64,000 bases of DNA, taken from assembly GCF_002127325.2 (NCBI RefSeq), contig NC_035448.2:63785751-63849750 (forward strand), in the 5' to 3' direction. Source of the DNA: Helianthus annuus. Lineage: Eukaryota; Streptophyta; Magnoliopsida; Asterales; Asteraceae. Numbering within the stretch: position 1 is the stretch's first letter; every line of letters starts with the position of its first letter. A program made the translations under genes and the position numbers. The notes below the pieces were generated by a model that was given only the letters and a program-made list of their open reading frames with translations, was not told the origin of the DNA and ran no database searches. Positions 9,771-22,860 of the stretch are shown here, piece after piece.

Positions 9771-11816
9771 TGTTACTTACCTTGAATCACTGAATGGCCA
9801 ACACAAACACCACCGCCGCAGATATCGGTTTCACGATCTTTATCGATTCAGTGAAGACGAAATATATCATGTGGCAACCATTTTTCACGTTCGAAAAAAA
9901 TATATACATTATACAAATTTTACAAAAATTTTGGCATGACCCATTCGTAAAGTAGACGATTTCCTGCTTTTTAACAAAATCATTCAAAATACATTCTACA
10001 ACACTTTTTAAAAGATGCTAAAATTTAAAACCATACACATTTCACCAAAACATATTATGGAAACTATCCAAAATAAAGTTTAAACTTCAAACTACTATGA
10101 TCCTAGATACTAGTTTAACATTTACTACACAAAAATGATTTTGACCCATTTCAAAAGATGACTTGAACCGGAAGCGCTAAGTGGGCAATATAGTGTGTGT
10201 TCGGTTCGAGCACGCCGCAATCAAGCATGAGATTTACCTATCATACACAACATCAAACATTCGTTAGTTCATAATGCCCAACAAAAATCCATAACATTCA
10301 TTACATACTTTTATTCGACCCATTTGCAAATTTTACCCATTAGTTGACATCCCTTGTGTGAAACACTCTTCCCGTTTGACATTATTTCCGTTAACTTTCT
10401 TTCATTCCACCAACAAAAACAATCATACATACATCCATTCGACCCATTAATAATGGGTCCATACTCAAACAACATAGCGATTCATCATACAAGTCTAAAT
10501 CATCCCGTTTACAACGGAAAACTTTATACATACTTGACATAACTTTATCATTTTTGACCCGTTTACAACAAGTCATTAATAAATCATTCCACATTCTACT
10601 TTCCAAATGATTTTTGTACCACTTACGTGGTTAATATACATCCGATACTATTTTGCTACTTAACCGTTTTTCTAGCATTTAACATATCAAAAGTTTTATC
10701 ATAAACAACTATACAACTCCACACTAAGATTTATTTACTAACTATCATCCGTAGAACTAGATAAAAAGGAATTAAGTTCATGTGAACTTACCGCGATCTT
10801 GCGTTTCTTGTGCTATAGAATGACTTGCTCCTCCTTCCTTCTTTGATCCTATACATCACAAATTCATATACTTAGCTTTCGAAAATTTCATTATTCTCAT
10901 ATTCTTTGTCGTACAATATGACGTTTATGAACCATATGCATTCACACCATAATCATATTTCATCAACTTAGCAAATTTTCATACAAAATCACAATTTCAT
11001 TAATTTAGACATTTCATCGAACACATGGCGTGCGTACATTCTAATAAGCATGATGTACAAGTATTTATAACACATTCATCCTAATATCATCAATGGGTTA
11101 ACCTAAACATGTACAATCAATATCATAACTATACTTCATATGATTAATATCAAATTACCTATCTAAACACCTTCTATAACATGAGTTTAATTTCAACATC
11201 ATCCAATTCATCCATAGCTTTGCAAAATTTCACCATCTTACAAATTTCAAGTGGGTTTTACCCCAAACTACCAATACAACCAAAATGGCACATAATATGG
11301 CCTCTATTTGATCATAGCATCTAACATTTAGGTTCGATTTCATACAAAGATCATAAATTTCACATAACCCATTTCATAAGATTTCATAAAAACATGAAAT
11401 TAAACTTACTTGATATGAAATTCACTTAGGGGATGAACATCCTAACTCATGCATTGGATTAACCACTGATTTCACTTTCAATTTGACTGAATTTAGGATG
11501 TTAGGTTTTTGAGGGAAAGAGTTTCCCCTGGTCTCTCCTGCGATCGCAAACCCACACCAACTCTAACACTGAACATTTTTATTAAGTGTTTTAATTACAC
11601 AATTTTTCATTTTCAGCCCCTCATCTTATCATAACATGCCACTTTTCCCTTTACTACATACTAACTAAGTAAAACCTCATACATGCATAAAAATTTTAAG
11701 TTTGCTAAAGTTTATAAAACTTTAATAATGGTAAAAATCTATGTTTACCATTTCTTTTCATCAATTATTGCGATTAAAAACGTTATAATATGTCATATGA
11801 AATTTGGGGTGTTACA
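9771..11816 (-). repeat. Long 3' LTR of a Gypsy chromovirus
   Basis: The right edge is sharp: on the minus strand the LTR begins TGTAACACCCC directly after the polypurine tract. The left edge is not resolved. A candidate TG end is at 9771, giving about 2 kb, similar in scale to the 2.7-kb solo LTR at 44812. The interior is AT-rich and repeats GACCCATT/GACCCGTT motifs (near 9938, 10143, 10318, 10440, 10556). It has no gene. Confidence 0.5.
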
Positions 11817-13387
11817 AGTCTACCCCCCTTAAAGAAGGTTGCGTCCCCGAAACCAGAATACATACCGAATAACTCTGGGTAGTGCTTTCGCATATCATCC
11901 GCCGCTTCCCACGTGAGATCCGATCCCTTCCAGTGTTGCCATTGAACCAACACTTGTCGAACGGATATGTTACGGAGTTGCTTCACTTTAAAATCTTTTA
12001 TTGTGACGGGCCTTTCAACATAATTTAACTTCTCATCTACTTCAATATCATCCAAAGGCACGTATGTCGTCTCATCCATGAGGCACTTCCGCAGTTGCGA
12101 CACATGAAAAGTGTTATGAATTCCATCCAACACGGGAGGTAATTCTAACTGGTACGCTACCGACCCGACCCGAGCGAGTATTTTGAATGGTCCAATGTAT
12201 CGAGGACCTAGCTTTCCGTGTTTACGAAAATGAATTATCCCTTTCCATGGAGAGACTTTTAGTAAGACGTTATCTCCCACTTGGAACTCAATTGGTCGCC
12301 TTCGCGATCCGCATAAGACTTTTGTCTATCTTGCGCTGCTTTTATTCTTGATCTAACCATATCAATCTTCTCGTTCGTTTCGGCTACTATATCCTTTGAC
12401 ACGAGTTCGCGCTGACCCACTTCCCCCCAACAAATCGGGGTTCTACATTTCCTTCCATAGAGCATTTCGTAATGGGCCATTTTTATGTTGTTATGATAAC
12501 TATTATTATATGAAAACTCTACCAAAGGTAGATGATCATCCTAGCTTCCTTCGAAATCCATAACACACGCCCTTAGCATATCAACTAATGTTTGGATAGT
12601 TCGTTCCGTCTGACCATCGGTTTGTGGATGGTAGACGGTGCTTATATGTAACTGGGTCCCCAATTCTTCGTGAAACTTCCTCCAGTAATGAGAGGTGAAC
12701 CGGGTATCCCGGTCGAACACTATAGACACCGGAACCCCATGTCGAGATATAATCTCATTCGTATAAACTTCCGCCATCTTTTCCGAATTATAGGTTTCCC
12801 GAATGGGTAAGAAATGTGCACTTTTGGTTAGTCGGTCAACGACTACCCAAATAGCATCGTGCCCTTTCCTTGTCTTAGGAAGTTTAGTCACCAAATCCAT
12901 CGTTACATGTTCCCACTTCCACACCGGTATCTCCAACGGCTGCAATTTTCCATACGGTTTTTGGTACTCGGCCTTTACTTGAGAACACGTCAAACACTTA
13001 GCAACATACTTGACTATGTCTCTTTTCATTCCCGGCCACCAGTAATTCATTCTCAAGTCTCGATACATCTTTGTAGCTCCCGGATGTACCGATTATCGAG
13101 ACTTGTGAGCCTCATTCAAAAGTAATTCTTTAACATCACATTCCCGAGGTATCTAGATTCGGTCATACCTCGTTTTCATACCATTCGCATTCTCTGCTAA
13201 TTCGTGAATAAATCCTTTCGTTCTTTCTTTCTTCGAGTCGTCGGCATTCAAAGATTTAGTTTGAGCTTCTCGAATTTCTTCAAGGAGTTTAGAAGTGACT
13301 ACCATCTTCATAGATTTTACCCGAATCGGAGGCGGGTACTCCTTTCGACTTAGAGCGTCCGCCACTACATTAGCCTTTCCGGGATGA
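11783..13387 (-). pseudogene. Gypsy chromovirus pol 3' half (broken)
   Basis: From 13387 downward it encodes the end of RNase H (HPGKANVVADALSRKE), then the integrase zinc-binding part (MYRDLRMNYWWPGMKRDI, CLTCSQVKAEY). The integrase core follows: MDLVTKLP, FDRDTRFTS, and HPQTDGQTERT with the catalytic Glu. Last comes a chromodomain-like C-terminus (VLVQWQHWKGSDLTWEA). It is broken by in-frame stops near 13153, 13094 and 12541 (each consistent with one base change in a Trp or Tyr codon) and by a frame change near 12270. The frame runs through the PPT and about 30 bp into the LTR. The upstream RT and gag are missing because element B interrupts at 13387/13388 and the far flank is gone. Confidence 0.85.
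11817..11830 (-). other. Gypsy polypurine tract
   Basis: Minus strand AAGGGGGGTAGACT, immediately before the LTR start TGTAACACCCC. The same PPT-LTR junction occurs on the plus strand at 50135-50159. The pol open frame reads straight through it into the LTR. Confidence 0.8.
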
Positions 13388-13832
13388 TGTTGGATCATCG
13401 TGTGACCCTAACGAGTCAATCTGAAGAGTTCAACATCAAAATCAAAGGCAGAATCAATGAAATTGACGTAACACAGCTTGATACTTCCTAATTATCTTTT
13501 CTTATTGATTTCCTGAGCTTTTACAATTCAAATGACAATCCGGCAGCACCTCGGCTCTGAAAACACTGTTCTAATTCCGTTCCAAATGACACGACTAGTT
13601 CAGGTATTTATAGGCAGTTAATTCCGTTTGAAACAAAGCAAACGAGACTTAATTCCGTGCGGAATTAACTCAAGCGATATTATGTTTCAAACGAAATTAT
13701 CTTTCCGTGCGGAATTATAATTTCAAGCGGAATTACCTATAAACTTCATTTCTCGTTTTGCGTGCCCTGATCTATCTAATACAATACAAGACTCGATAAA
13801 GACGAAGTTAAGAGACATTAGTGGAACCAACA
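13388..13832 (-). repeat. 3' LTR of element B (445 bp)
   Basis: Bounded by TGTTGG and CCAACA. The minus-strand TATA is at 13605-13614, followed on the U3 side by repeats of TTTCAAGCGGAATTA-like and CCGTGCGGAATTA motifs (13620-13735). It shares overall plan and termini with the LTRs at 4932 and 62900, but differs through much of the U5 side, so it is a different subfamily. Confidence 0.88.
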
Positions 13833-15488
13833 GACTCCCCCTTGGATGTTGACGAAGTCTTTAGCATCCAATCTTCAGTCTTTAGTCTTGATCTATCGTT
13901 CTCTGCCCTAATTTGTCTTGACATTGTAAAGCATCCTTCAAACTTTTATCTTCAAATTTTAACCTTCAATCTCCCCTTTAAATGTTGATTCAGAATTTTG
14001 ACTCCCCCATTCGAAGACCCCCCCCCCCCTCTCGATAAACTGGGACTTGAATTCTGGTTCAAACTTTGACATTTTCTTTGCCATGGGGATCTTCCAAACC
14101 TATTTCCCCTGTTTCTCAAAAATATAACATTACAAATTATTCATACTAACCATCTTTTATTGTTTATCAGTTTTAGAAATCCACTTAAGTGTTCAGGTCC
14201 AAGCTAATGACCCTAGATACTCAATTTGTCTACCAAGTCCAACTTAATGACCTTGGTTGATCTGAGACAAAACAAAACTGATTTTTGTTCAAATTTTCAA
14301 ACAATTTCTGAAATTTACAAGTTTCAAATTAATGAACTTGATTTGACTTTTCAACTTTCAGATTTTATCATGATTTGCTCCAAACTCATCTTCCAGGTAG
14401 AATCTTCTCGCATTTGCTTCTGATTGAGAGTCTGACAATCAGCTTTCCACTTTGGTTTGTCGGAAAATAAAGCAGAAATGAAAAATATTTTTGGATTTTT
14501 AATAAAGATTCTAAACTAGAAATGAATTACAGAAATGAAATACAGAAAAGTAAACTATTTACAAACATATTTTTGGTGAGCGTGTTAGAGAATCATATCA
14601 GCTACTGACAAGTTACTAGCACCGTTAAGCTTGATAACATATTAAGCAATAAACAATTCGCATCGATTGTCAATATACTGATCCACTATAAATTTTCATA
14701 CAAATTTCAATCTATTCAGGATACGATTTAGGTGAATTAAAGACTTAAACTTATATGTGCGTCCCACCTCTTGAATATACTCACGTATCCAGAACCCAAT
14801 ATTCAGTCTTACAGGTGAGTATACCACAGATGATATCTGTAAAGGGTTAAATGCAAAACCGTGAGAGCTCAGGTCAGAACTACCGTTCAGCAGAGAGATG
14901 ACGGTTCGACTTTAGGTATGTTCCCTTTAGAGAATCTTTTCTTCAACAGCATATGATTAGCATTTTGCAATGTTTCATCATTTTTATGCTGAGGGCGGTG
15001 CTATATTACAAGCAATGCAGAAAGTATTATACGGGGACTAGGCCATTGCTTCCGCAAAATCAGAAGTCCCGGGATAATACCCCAGATATCACTGAGTATA
15101 AAGACCTAGTATCTCAGAAAGAGGGATCCTTCAAACAAGATTTCGAGGGTTACCCATATATCCAAGATTTGTTCCCCACAAAATAAGCAAGTTTGAATTT
15201 ATGTTTATATCCCAAACAAGATTTACTGAATGTATAAAAACCTATTGACACATCATCAGCGAGAATGTTTAACGCTATATTCATTACAAATCTTTAGCGT
15301 ACTGTAATTGTCAAGGCGATGTACTATCATTTTCCCTTTTTACACAAGCTCTTTTCCAGTTTTCTATTGTTTTTTGGATTTTTGAAATATCTCATGTTTT
15401 TGTATTTTTGAATTTTTTACTGTTTTTGTATTTCCGAATTTTTTACTGTTTTTGTATTTTCTGAAATAAACCTAACCCTATACTCCCC
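13833..15488 (-). other. PPT and 3' non-coding region of element B
   Basis: It starts with the PPT (13833-13843, AAGGGGGAGTC on the minus strand). A poly-C run of about ten lies at 14020-14030. A 77-codon frame on the opposite strand (14953-15186) has a fairly normal composition but no match I can name. The rest is AT-rich and resembles the corresponding part of element A. Confidence 0.6.
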
Positions 15489-16969
15489 CTAAATACCAAA
15501 ACAAGTAAAAAATCGACAAACCATTGCAGATTGCTTCTCATCATCATCTACAGTGGTACCTTCATCAATGCCAAGAATTTCCTCCAACACCGATAAAAGC
15601 TTCATACCGTTCAATTTTACCAAGTATTGAAAACGAGTTTTATCAAATGCTTTGGTATGTAAATCAGCTTTTTGATTGTCAGTGTGGATTTTCTCAATTC
15701 GTATCAACTTTTCTTGAAACAATCGCGAATGAAGTGATGACGAATTTCTATGTGTTTCGTTTTAGCATAATGAACAGGATTTTTTGTGATATTAATCGCT
15801 GCCTCATTATCAACAAATATAGGGTGTTAAGAAATTACAAACCGTAGTCGCGCATCTGTTGCTGGATCCACAAGATTTGAGAGCAGCAGCTGCTAGCAGA
15901 TACATACTCAGCTTCACATGTGGACAAAGCTACAGAGGTCTGCTTCTTACATTGCCAGGTGACCAATCGTGGTCCGAAAAACTGACAACCCGCTGTTGTT
16001 GATTTAGCATTAACTTTGCAGCATCCGAAATCGGAATCGGAATACCCTTCGAGCGTGAATTCGCCTTCCTTTGGATACCACAACCCCAATGATGGAGTTC
16101 CTTTCAGGTAGCGTAATATCCGTTTCACAATCACCATATGCGAAGCTCTTGGGCTTGACTGAAACCGTGCTGCGAGGCAAGTAGGATACATAATATCGGG
16201 TCTTGAAGCAGTTAAGTACATCAGTGATCCGATCATGGAATGATACATCGTTTCATCTACCCTGTCTCCAGTGAGATCTGGGTTTATCCCATGATTCATT
16301 GCTAAAGGGGTTGAAGCTGGAGTAGATCCTGACATCCCAAATTTCTCTAAGATATCATGAGCATACTTCGTCTGATGTATGAAAATTCCCTCGAGCAGTT
16401 GATCAACTTGAAGTCCCAAGAAGAATTTCATCTCCCCCATCGATGACATTTCGAATTTTTTCTTCATAACAGATTCAAAATCTTTGCACAAATCTTCATT
16501 TGTTGACCCAAATATGATGTCGTCCATGTATATCTGAACTATCAGAAGATGTCCGTCGACCACTTTGGTGAAGAGAGTGGCATCCACTTTTCCACGGATG
16601 AAGCTGTTGGCTAGTAGGTGTTGAGACAATGTCTCGTACCATGCTCTCGGGGCCTGGTGTAAACCATACAGCTTTATCAAACAAATAAACCTTGTCTTTG
16701 TGGATTGGATCGGTGAAGCCCGGTGGCTGTCCGACATATACCTCCTCTTTTACCTTCCCATAGAGAAAAGCCGATTTCACGTCTAACTGATATACTTTGA
16801 AATTTTTCCAAGATGCAAATGCTAGGAAGATTCTAATCGCTTCAAGTCTAGCAACTGGAGCATACACCTCTGTGAAATCTAGACCCTCCTGCTGACTGAA
16901 ACCCTGAACTACAAGTCGAGCTTTATTGCGAATAATAACCTCTCGATCGTCTCTCTTACACTTAAACAC
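15489..16969 (-). pseudogene. Element B reverse transcriptase and RNase H (broken)
   Basis: Copia RT_RVT_2 motifs are visible in order: [50 protein letters not shown], then [13 protein letters not shown] and the catalytic [10 protein letters not shown]. RNase H follows with YSDSDFGCC and STCEAEYVSAS, and the tail has HTDNQKADLHTKAFD. Frame changes occur near 16980 (before KWVFK) and 16670 (before LYGLHQ). A stop near 15835 follows MRDYGL, after which sequence resembling [10 protein letters not shown] can still be read in another frame. It is therefore inactive. Confidence 0.85.
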
Positions 16970-16988
16970 CCACTTGGTGTTGATCTTC

Positions 16989-18995
16989 CTAAGGCAAGTC
17001 TACCAATTTCCACACACCTAACTTCTCAAACTGACTCAACTCTTCTTGCATAACATTGACCCAATAATCTTCAGTTAGCGCCTCTTTGTATCTTCGCGGT
17101 TCGAACTGCGAAATAAAACAACTTAGTGAAAACTCAGTTTGTAAAGGTGCTACTGTAGAATAAAAACAAGTAAGTCCTTGGTCAATTTGTCGTCTAGAGC
17201 GGACGCCTGATTGTAATTCTCCAATAATTAGCTCCTCTGGATGGTATGAAAGAGTTCTTGGCATCACCTCGCCAGGAACATCTACCTCGCTTTCCAGATT
17301 AGTGAAATTCTTGTTTACATCTTGTTCGCCGACTGGATTTGTTTGATTTGAAATCTGGATCTGCTCCCCCTCAGAATCTGAATCACCACGATCAAATACT
17401 GGCCCATTATAAGATTCTTGATTATCATTGACTGCTGTCTGATTCTCAGGAGCTTGTTTTGAAGATTGTTGATTATTATCATGTTCACCAGCATTGCTTG
17501 GACCGGCTTCATCATCATTTGAAGTTTGCCGTCGTCTTCTAGAATACTTAGCTGGAAATCTTTCTCCTGATGACTCATACTCTCTCAGGATATCCAACTC
17601 ATCAAAGAACTTTGTTTCTTACTCTGTTTCTTCTTCCACGTCAAACGAATCCCACAAAGTGTCGTAATGAAATCGCCATGAATCTCCTGGATTCTGTGGT
17701 GGCATTGTGTAACCTTGACACTCAACATTTGATGCTTCGATGATCCGCTTTAAGCTTGGAACAAAGACACGTCTTAGAGGACTTGAGTAACCCACAAATA
17801 TCCCTTTGATGCTCGTTGGACCAAGTTTACCAAAAGGCTCTAGAACAGTACAGGGAGACCGAAACGGTTCTGAATACTTTAGGTTCGGCTTGCGGTTATT
17901 GATCAGCTCGAAACATGTCTTGTTGAATTTCTTTACAGTGAGAACGCGATTGAGTGTATAGCAAGCGGCTGACACTGCTTCTGCCCAAAAATTGACTGGT
18001 AGCTTTGAAACAGCAAGCATCGTCCTAGCCGTTTCAATTGTCCTGTTCTTTCGTTCAGCTACTCTATTTTGTTGTGGAGTGTAAGGAGCACTAAATTCTT
18101 GCAATATACCTTTCTCATCACAGTATTCTTCCATTCGGTTGTTCTTAAAATCAGTACCATTATCACTTCTGATTCTTCTGATTCGAGCTTGGTATAAGTT
18201 TTCAATTTTTCTAAACAACGCCATCAAGCTTTCAAATGTCTCATTTTTCGACTTCAGAAATGATACCCACGAAAATCTGGAATAATCGTCAGTAACTACA
18301 AGACAGTAGAGATCACCAGTTATACTTTTGATGTTCACTGGACCAAAAAGATCCATATGAAGTCTCTCTAGAGGTCTTGAGACTGAATTGACTTTCTTTT
18401 GAGGATGTGACTTCTTCTTTTGCTTTCCTTTGACACAGCTAATGCACTCCCCTTCCAGATGGAAACTTTTCAAATGAACACCAGTTACTAAATCACTGTG
18501 CACCAGGTGATTCGTTTTTCGTAGGTGAATGTGGCCCGTCTTTCGATGCCACAACTTCGATTCTTTTTCCGTTGCTCTTGACATGAAGCAATGAGCCTGA
18601 CCCGTGGTTGTAGTAGCAACACTCATGTCCAACACGTACAGATCATTGACTCTAGGTGCTCTCATGATAACCCACTCTTCGGGAACAACAAATCCCGGTT
18701 TCAAGATCAAACATTCTTTGTCTGTGAAGTGCGTTGTATACTTTCTATCACAGATTTGAGAAATACTCAGCAAATTGTTCTCCAGCTCGGTAATGTAATT
18801 AACTCTTTCAAACGTGACAATACCATTGGATAACGTTCCTTCACCAACTATTCGACCTCCTTGATTTCCTGCAAAACCCACATAACCTCCATTAAATCCT
18901 CTAACATCGTATAGAAGGGTCTTCTTCCCCGTCATGTGTCTAGAAGCTCCACTATCCATAATCCATCGTGAAACGGATCTTGGAAGCTCCTCCAC
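16989..18995 (-). pseudogene. Element B protease, integrase and linker to RT
   Basis: The frame 18995-17619 contains an aspartic protease (DSGASRHMTG, D14) and a GAG-pre-integrase (LWHRKTGHI, C-x2-C). The integrase core has HMDLFGPV, SDNGTDF and VAERKNRT carrying the three acidic residues, then the SIRE-type C-terminus. A single in-frame TAA at 17619-17621 separates it from 17597-16989, which continues in the same frame through a hydrophilic Asn/Gln/Ser/Glu linker to the RT N-terminus ([25 protein letters not shown]). Protease and integrase catalytic residues are all intact, so this part could have been active recently. Confidence 0.88.
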
Positions 18996-19008
18996 ATTTC
19001 AAAAACAC

Positions 19009-21976
19009 TTAGTTAGATTTTGATGCCACCCAAGCCTCTTTTGACTCAGGTAGCGGGAAATCAATGACAGTTCTTTTGATGATCAATGGTGGAACATTCT
19101 TGTCATTCATTTTTAAGCTCTCTTCAGATCCAACCTCAACCTCTTTGTATAAGAAAAACTCATCTTTAGGAGGTTGACCAGATGGTTGGTCTTTCTTTTG
19201 AACATCTTTCTTTATAGAAATGAGCATTTGTTCTTCAAGTTTCTCATAATAATCCAAAGGAGCATTCATCTTTACCGGTGTAGTAGAAGATGATTGTTTT
19301 TCTGACTCTGAAACCTTTGGTTTTTGAGAACTTGTCTTCTTTTCAGCAACTTTTGGCTTCCATGTTTGTTGAGATGATGCAACCCGTGTGTAAAACTTGT
19401 CATTTTTAATTACCACATTCTTTACAAGTTCAGTTTTGATTTTGTATTTTCATTTTTCAAAACTTTCTTCTCAACAACCATTGGAGCTTTGCCTTTTACA
19501 TCAGCCTTCTTTTTCTGATTCTCAACAACTTCAAACTTTGGCTTTAAGTTGGTGCACTTTCATGCAATGTGCCCAACTTGATTGCGCTTGAAGCATGTAC
19601 GAGTATCAACTACTCGACTTGTACCTTCGGTCTGAGGCTGTGAGGCCTTCCTCTCAAAGAACTCTTTGTTTGATTTTGAGAAAATTTCAGATTCTTGTTC
19701 AGAAAGTGAATTAGAACTTGAACTTTTCACAAAAACCTTTTTCTCAACAAACCCTCTGTTTTGAAAATTCTTTTTTGATATTTCTTACCACCCTGATAAC
19801 CACCCGACCATCTGTTTTGATTGTTGTTATGAAAACACGGAGGTATAACAGGTTTCTTGTAGTAAGCCTTATCTTTTTCAAAATTCATTTGCCTCTTTGT
19901 CTGTTTCAACCCTTCAATTTCCGACACATCAATCTCAATCAACTTAAACACATTTCTCAGTTTGCCAACATTCACATTCTCTATTGGAAAATCTCGATCC
20001 GAATACAACTTGTCAGATCCTTCCATCTTGTACATCACAAGATTAGGTTCGTCATTTAAGTTGTTTTTGGACTTTGATTTTGGAATATATTTGTCCAAGA
20101 AACAGTCATCATCCTCAGTAGTGTCACTATCAGTTTTCAAAACATTTTCAGCCATGCTTTTAACAATTACAGATTGAACACTATCCTCATCGGACGATGA
20201 AGTGAATGTGACATCAATTGTGTCCGGAAGTTTCACCTCATTTTGTTCATCAATTACCAACCCTGATTGTTTCTTTGAAAAATTGTTTAGAACTGGTGGT
20301 GGAACTTGATGATAACCCACCCCGGTTCCATCAGAGTATACATCTTCGCCTGCTTTGTTTTTCCCAATCGGTTTAGGAATGATATGTTGAAGAACAAAAC
20401 TTGCGGAGTTGTAACTGTTCAGTTTCAATTGAATGCGTTCATTTTCAATTTTAGCTTCTTGAAACTGAAGCTTCAACTTAGCAATCTCATCAAGTTGCTG
20501 GTTGATCAACTCTTCTTTCACTCTAAGAACTCCCGTCAATTGCATATTTTCTTTGTGTGTCTTACCATTTCTCTCATTAGAATCTTTAACCGTTCATTTT
20601 AGCTTCTCAAAATTTTCTGAGAGTTGACGATTTTCATGAATTAGTTTTTCATTTTCTTTCCTAATTCTTTCTACGACACTTTTATCTTTTTCAATTTTCT
20701 TAGTTAATTCTTTTGATCGTTCATTTGAAGCTTTTAACAACTTATCACGGCTTAAGATCTGATCTTCAACATCTCTGACTCTTTTTGTTAGTTCTATGGT
20801 CTTCTCACTGTTGAGGTAAGCAAGTGTACTACAAACCTTGCAGTTTTTCATGCAATTTTTGCAGTCGCTTTCAGTTTTAGCTTTCTTACCTGATTCACTG
20901 TTTGCATCATTCTGATTGACCTTGCTTTTAGAGTCAGTTCCAGAACCAGAAACTACCTCTAGCTCTTTTGCAGCAAGAACTTTGTCAGCCATCTTTTTCA
21001 AATTTTCTGCAGTCAACTCTTGTGAAGTGTCAATAATCCCATCATCCACTTTCTTTGTCTGCAGCTCTTTCTCCTTTTCTTTTTCTTTAGAATTCTCTTT
21101 TTCATCTGCTTTTTCTTTTTCTTTTTCCTTTCCATCTGCGTCTCCTCCTCCCCACCACATTCTCTGATTTCCTTCTTTATAATCAGCAATTTCTTGAATA
21201 ACAGTTTCAATACTGATTGAATCAGGATCAACAGCAATGTTTCCGTTTGGATCAAGATAACATTCTCTATCAGCATCCCATCTTTTCGCTCTTTTAGCTT
21301 CTTTGAATGTATTATAGATTCTGGTCATCCTGAATTGAGCTTGCATCTTTCTGTTGACGTATTTTTCATGTTCTGTTCTGTTGTCTTTGAATGGAACAAT
21401 CTTTGTCACAAACGCATAGCCCACTGCATCCTCCTCTGGTAGCATTTCACTCCAATCAAAACCTTCGTCATCATGAATAACAGCAAGAGCTCTGTATTTT
21501 TCTTTGGGGGTATCTTCAAGCTGCTTCATTCTGGGCGGTTCTGATTTGTTCTGATGATAGATTGCTCTTTTGTAGTAATCCTCACGAAATGGATTAGCAA
21601 TATCATCAGCAGGTGCGTTTTGACATTCGCGCTTGAAATGTCCCTTTTGTTTACACCTGAAGCAAGTGACCTTTGATTTGTCAAAGCCAAGTTTTGTGGA
21701 TGGCCCTCCGATAGAATGTCTTCCAGTAATCTCCATGAAACGTTGTGCTCTCCGAACTGCACTGGCCATACACCACCTGATATCGATCAGTTTCATCTCT
21801 TCCGGATCTATCTGATCATAGTCCTCCTTCGTCAGGTTAGTGTTTCCAATTTTACCTGCAACAAGATTTTCGTAAGATTCTAAAACAGAAGCTAAGAACA
21901 CCATCTGTTGTTTGGCAAATTCTTCACTAAAGTTTTGAGCATTTTTAAGATCCACAGCAATGTTGCATTGAAACAA
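19009..21976 (-). pseudogene. Element B gag and extended gag-pol spacer
   Basis: The first piece (21976-20594) lacks the N-terminal UBN2 core, reads ...MASAVRRAQRFMEITGRHS, and has one CCHC zinc knuckle (CFRCKQKGHFKREC). Next come a Lys/Glu-rich stretch and a long coiled coil. The second piece (20545-19727) continues the coiled coil with acidic Ser/Asp blocks. The third (19416-19009) is a Lys/Ser-rich spacer ending ESKEAWVASKSN just before the protease frame. Stops and shifts near 20580, 19720 and 19420 break it. The first residue is from a TTG inside the domain, so the gene is 5'-truncated. Confidence 0.8.
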
Positions 21977-21980
21977 TTAT

Positions 21981-22524
21981 ATAGTACAAACTTGAAAATG
22001 TACAATACCAAAAATTTAACTACAATGGTTTTGTATTTTGTTTGACAGAAAACGGTTATTTGTTTATTACAAAATACTCATCCACTCAATATATTTAAAT
22101 TTTATTTCTGAAATACAAAGATTCTTTGTTAATAATTGATTTGGTAGACGTTAAATTAAATCGCAGAGTATTCAACAACTATATAATTGGTCATGCAAAT
22201 TATTGTCCTTACAATATATTTATTCTTGTTGTATCAAAATTTCTCTTCATATAAAATCGCCTTAAATAATAATGTCGGATAAGGAATTATTTTTTTATTT
22301 TGATTTATTAAGCTACTAATAAAATTATATATATATTTTTTTTGAGTGACGAATGTTACATTAATAACCATACACTTAAATTAACCAAATTAATCATAAT
22401 TTATTTCGTGTTAAAATTTGAACCCTTATCTTCTTCTTAAGAGACAAAAGTCTTTACTACCTGACTACATAATAGATTGGCATAAAAAAATAAAGAAACT
22501 AATAAAAACTTTATATATTAGTTA
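21981..22524. other. AT-rich spacer, no gene
   Basis: Very AT-rich sequence between the broken 5' end of element B and a SINE. No LTR terminus, PBS or coding pattern was found on either strand. Confidence 0.5.
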
Positions 22525-22541
22525 CAGACAATTATGATTCT

Positions 22542-22860
22542 TTTTTTTTTTTTTTTGAACGGCCAACGAATCCTTCAAATGGGCTACTGGCGAAATTCAC
22601 CACATCGAGATACACTCGCCTTCCGAACCGGGGAAAACCCTCACCTAGGGCCGAAGCCCGTGAACACTCGCCCGAAGGCACGACAGTACGATGAGGTAAA
22701 ACCCGCTCAGTTCAAGGATCGAACTAGCGATCGCCGCCTACTCGCCTAGTCTCCCATTATCACCAGGTGCCGCAGAAACTAAATGCTAGGGGCAGGAATT
22801 GAACTTGGGTCACTTGGAACACAAGGTTTCTCCCTTACCACTCCACCACTAGCTCATTGG
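22542..22860 (-). mobile_element. tRNA-derived SINE with perfect 17-bp duplication
   Basis: Read on the minus strand it starts CCAATGAGCTAGTGG. It has a near-consensus box A (TGGTGGAGTGG) and a box B-like GTTCAATTCC about 40 bases later, and it ends in GGCCGTTC plus an A-run (the T-run at 22542-22555 on the plus strand). The 17-bp duplication CAGACAATTATGATTCT occurs at 22525-22541 and again at 22861-22877. At 319 bp it is full-sized. The intact duplication suggests a young insertion mobilised by a LINE-type machinery. Confidence 0.9.

Larger units (their letters stand above)
13388..21980 (-). mobile_element. SIRE-like Copia element B, 5'-truncated
   Basis: On the minus strand it has a 3' LTR (13388-13832), PPT, a long 3' non-coding region, pol (15489-18995) and gag (19009-21976). 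It inserted precisely into the Gypsy pol frame. Gag starts mid-domain at about 21976 and no leader, PBS or 5' LTR follows. The far side of the target Gypsy is also not found, so a deletion removed the 5' end together with flanking DNA. All coding parts carry stops or shifts. Confidence 0.85.

Noticed and set aside
14953..15186. 77-codon plus-strand frame in the 3' region of element B as a captured gene or antisense protein
   Set aside because: Composition is reasonable, but there is no recognisable motif or second copy in the window, and it lies inside the element's non-coding region.
22800..22860. tRNA gene suggested by box A and box B
   Set aside because: The boxes belong to a SINE with an A-tail and target duplication; no cloverleaf with acceptor stem is present.
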